Source: G963692885 sp964657395 (lineage in GTDB: Bacteria; Acidobacteriota; Terriglobia; Terriglobales; Acidobacteriaceae). From it: a DNA stretch of 7,248 nt. Location: the NCBI GenBank assembly GCA_964657395.1, contig CAZZUX010000146.1:1-7248 (forward strand). The letters are read 5' to 3'. The notes under the pieces are model-generated. The model ran no database searches, was not told where the DNA came from, and worked only from the letters and a program-made list of their open reading frames with translations. Every line of letters starts with the position of its first letter. Position 1 is the first letter of the stretch. Both the position numbers and the translations under genes were made by a program. This document shows positions 6,430 through 7,248 of the stretch, piece after piece.

Positions 6430-6472
6430 TTGCTTATCGAGTTCGAAAGCCGCGGCTGGCGCAGGGTTGAGA

Positions 6473-6503
6473 GGTTTTCAACAGCATGTGGGTTTTTTCA
6501 ACA
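6473..6503 (+). promoter_or_regulatory. Phased T-tract repeat, possible UP element of rRNA P1
   Basis: GGTTTTCAACA (6473-6483) recurs as GGTTTTTTCAACA (6491-6503). The CAACA ends are exactly 20 bases apart, about two helical turns, and the pair lies 13-43 bases upstream of the P1 -35 element. That is where the RNA polymerase alpha subunit contacts UP elements. Function is inference. Confidence 0.4.
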
Positions 6504-6515
6504 CAGGTAGTCTGC

Positions 6516-6544
6516 TTGCGAAGCCGCTGGGAGCTTGCTAGTAT
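6516..6544 (+). promoter_or_regulatory. Candidate rRNA promoter P1
   Basis: TTGCGA (6516-6521), 17 bases, TAGTAT (6539-6544), with TG at 6536-6537 forming an extended -10. Each hexamer matches the sigma-70 consensus at four of six positions. The T-tract repeat lies directly upstream. Confidence 0.5.
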
Positions 6545-6621
6545 CAACCTCGTTGCTGCTGGTTCAAGCGCTGTGAATCGCAAGCTTGACGGCAAAGACA
6601 AAAAGAAAAAGCAACAAGGGC

Positions 6622-6650
6622 TTGCAAACGAAGAAGTTCCTTGATAGTCT
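6622..6650 (+). promoter_or_regulatory. Candidate rRNA promoter P2
   Basis: TTGCAA (6622-6627), 17 bases, TAGTCT (6645-6650), with TG at 6642-6643 as an extended -10. The A-rich stretch at 6595-6617 lies immediately upstream and could act as an UP element. The -10 hexamer is the same as in P3. Confidence 0.45.
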
Positions 6651-6870
6651 TAAAAAGTTGTCGCAAGGCAGTGGGAAGTAAAGCAACCGGCTACCAGGTT
6701 CATTAGAGCTTGTGGGTGACAAGTCGGAAGCAGCGTTAGACTGGGCTTAAGGCCGCAATCAAACGAAACCCATGCAAGTCGGAGGTTTACCTCCTCGAGC
6801 CAAACGTGCTCGCTTACAGCTACGGCTGTTAAGGACAGTCTTTTAAAGTTGAGTGCTAAGGCGCTGTCGG

Positions 6871-6899
6871 TTGACAGAAAGCTAAGACAAAGATAGTCT
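6871..6899 (+). promoter_or_regulatory. Candidate rRNA promoter P3
   Basis: A consensus TTGACA (6871-6876), 17 bases, TAGTCT (6894-6899). It is the closest to 16S, giving a leader of about 290 bases. The 9-mer GATAGTCTT around its -10 (6892-6900) also surrounds the P2 -10 (6643-6651). Confidence 0.5.
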
Positions 6900-6966
6900 T
6901 GGCAAATGCGCCAAAGTGACTGTGAGGCAAGCTGCTCCAGTCTACTAAGCACAACAAGTTCGGGGA

Positions 6967-6986
6967 TGTAGGGCTTCGGTCCTGCA
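6967..6986 (+). other. UUCG-tetraloop hairpin in the rRNA leader
   Basis: TGTAGGGC (6967-6974) pairs with GTCCTGCA (6979-6986), allowing two G-U pairs, around a C(UUCG)G loop, an exceptionally stable tetraloop. A smaller C(UACG)G hairpin of the same UNCG class lies at 6816-6829. Both suggest a structured RNA leader. Confidence 0.55.
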
Positions 6987-7028
6987 CTTCGATCCAAAAG
7001 AGAAGCCGCTCAGGCGGACCTTCTTCAA

Positions 7029-7042
7029 GGATCTTTGAAAAT
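7029..7042 (+). promoter_or_regulatory. nut-like boxA: boxA-like rRNA antitermination site
   Basis: GGATCTTTGAAAAT matches the CTTTGAAAA core of boxA elements in rRNA leaders of bacteria such as Bacillus subtilis. In RNA, boxA binds NusB-NusE and lets RNA polymerase resist Rho-dependent termination in the untranslated operon. Position about 155 bases before 16S, downstream of all candidate promoters, is as expected. Confidence 0.6.
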
Positions 7043-7061
7043 CAGGTTGAACGTGCCAGTC

Positions 7062-7098
7062 GTGAGAATGTAAGAAGAATTGGTTTGATCATTCTCAC
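7062..7098 (+). other. Leader hairpin A
   Basis: GTGAGAATG (7062-7070) and CATTCTCAC (7090-7098) form a perfect 9-bp stem with a 19-base loop, starting 20 bases after the boxA-like site. It is the first of three hairpins leading to the 16S. Confidence 0.6.
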
Positions 7099-7107
7099 AA
7101 GGTAAGT

Positions 7108-7147
7108 GCTTATGGAGCGTCGAGACTTCGGTCACGAAATCATAAGC
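7108..7147 (+). other. Leader hairpin B, with inner UUCG loop
   Basis: GCTTATG (7108-7114) pairs with CATAAGC (7141-7147). Inside, GAC-TTCG-GTC (7124-7133) forms a capped inner stem extended by CGT/ACG (7118-7120 with 7134-7136) across a 3-base bulge. Confidence 0.55.
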
Positions 7148-7148
7148 C

Positions 7149-7186
7149 GGTTCATTCCGCCGACCTCCGTCGGGTCTGGATGAACC
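7149..7186 (+). other. Leader hairpin C, next to the 16S 5' end
   Basis: GGTTCAT (7149-7155) pairs with ATGAACC (7180-7186), and CCGAC (7160-7164) with GTCGG (7169-7173) around a CTCC loop, with an internal loop between the two stems. It begins one base after hairpin B and ends about 8 bases before the predicted mature 16S end, so it may take part in pre-16S processing. Confidence 0.6.
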
Positions 7187-7194
7187 AAACAGTT

Positions 7195-7248
<54 letters not shown>

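Larger units (their letters stand above)
6393..7194 (+). other. rRNA operon promoter and leader region, no protein gene
   Basis: This 802-base stretch lies between the marC-like gene and the 16S rRNA. I see no credible coding sequence on either strand: the one long leftward frame (6997-6650) resembles no known family and crosses promoter and hairpin elements. Its content is T-rich repeats at 6473-6503, promoter candidates at 6516-6544, 6622-6650 and 6871-6899, an A-rich tract at 6595-6617, short hairpins at 6781-6794, 6796-6812, 6816-6829, 6967-6986 and 7006-7017, a boxA-like site near 7031, and three larger hairpins from 7062 to 7186. Transcription from the most upstream promoter would give a leader of about 640 bases. 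Confidence 0.8.

Noticed and set aside
6650..6997. Leftward 115-codon open frame in the rRNA leader
   Set aside because: It resembles no protein family, runs antisense through promoter candidate P3 and the UUCG hairpin, and spurious frames are common in rRNA leaders.

Overview
The window most likely comes from an Acidobacteriota genome (Terriglobia-like). The clue is the 16S rRNA 5' end at the right edge, which reads AGAGTTTGATCCTGGCTCAG followed by AATCAACGCTGGCGGCGTGC. The moderately high G+C of most genes fits. The assignment rests on about 50 bases of 16S and is a recollection of typical sequences, not a search result.

Left part (1-2830): two divergent operons share one regulatory region. 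Leftward runs an ECF-type sigma factor, an unrecognised 92-residue protein that starts on the base after the sigma stop codon, and a TM_helix/MscS-like membrane protein cut by the window start, which overlaps the 92-residue gene by 4 bases (ATGA). Rightward runs Asp23/Gls24 protein, an AmaP-like membrane-anchored Asp23-domain protein and a CsbD-like protein, ending at a 13-bp hairpin. Between the operons are two back-to-back copies of TGTGACCTT-N15-TGTCCTAG, one per strand, with identical spacing. They look like paired ECF promoters, so the sigma factor probably drives both its own operon and the stress operon. In Firmicutes, asp23 and csbD are SigB targets; here an ECF factor appears to have taken that role.

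Middle part (2831-5690): an acyltransferase-3 family membrane enzyme and the conserved ATPase YchF, both leftward. A 293-base gap (5398-5690) separates ychF from the rightward marC-like gene. Apart from the two ribosome binding sites, I see no convincing element in that gap.

Right part (5691-7248): a MarC-family membrane protein, then 802 bases without a credible gene. This stretch is the promoter and leader region of an rRNA operon: three candidate promoters (all with 17-base spacers), T-rich and A-rich upstream tracts, a UUCG hairpin, a boxA-like antitermination site, and three consecutive hairpins reaching almost to the 16S 5' end at about 7195. Only about 54 bases of 16S are inside the window.
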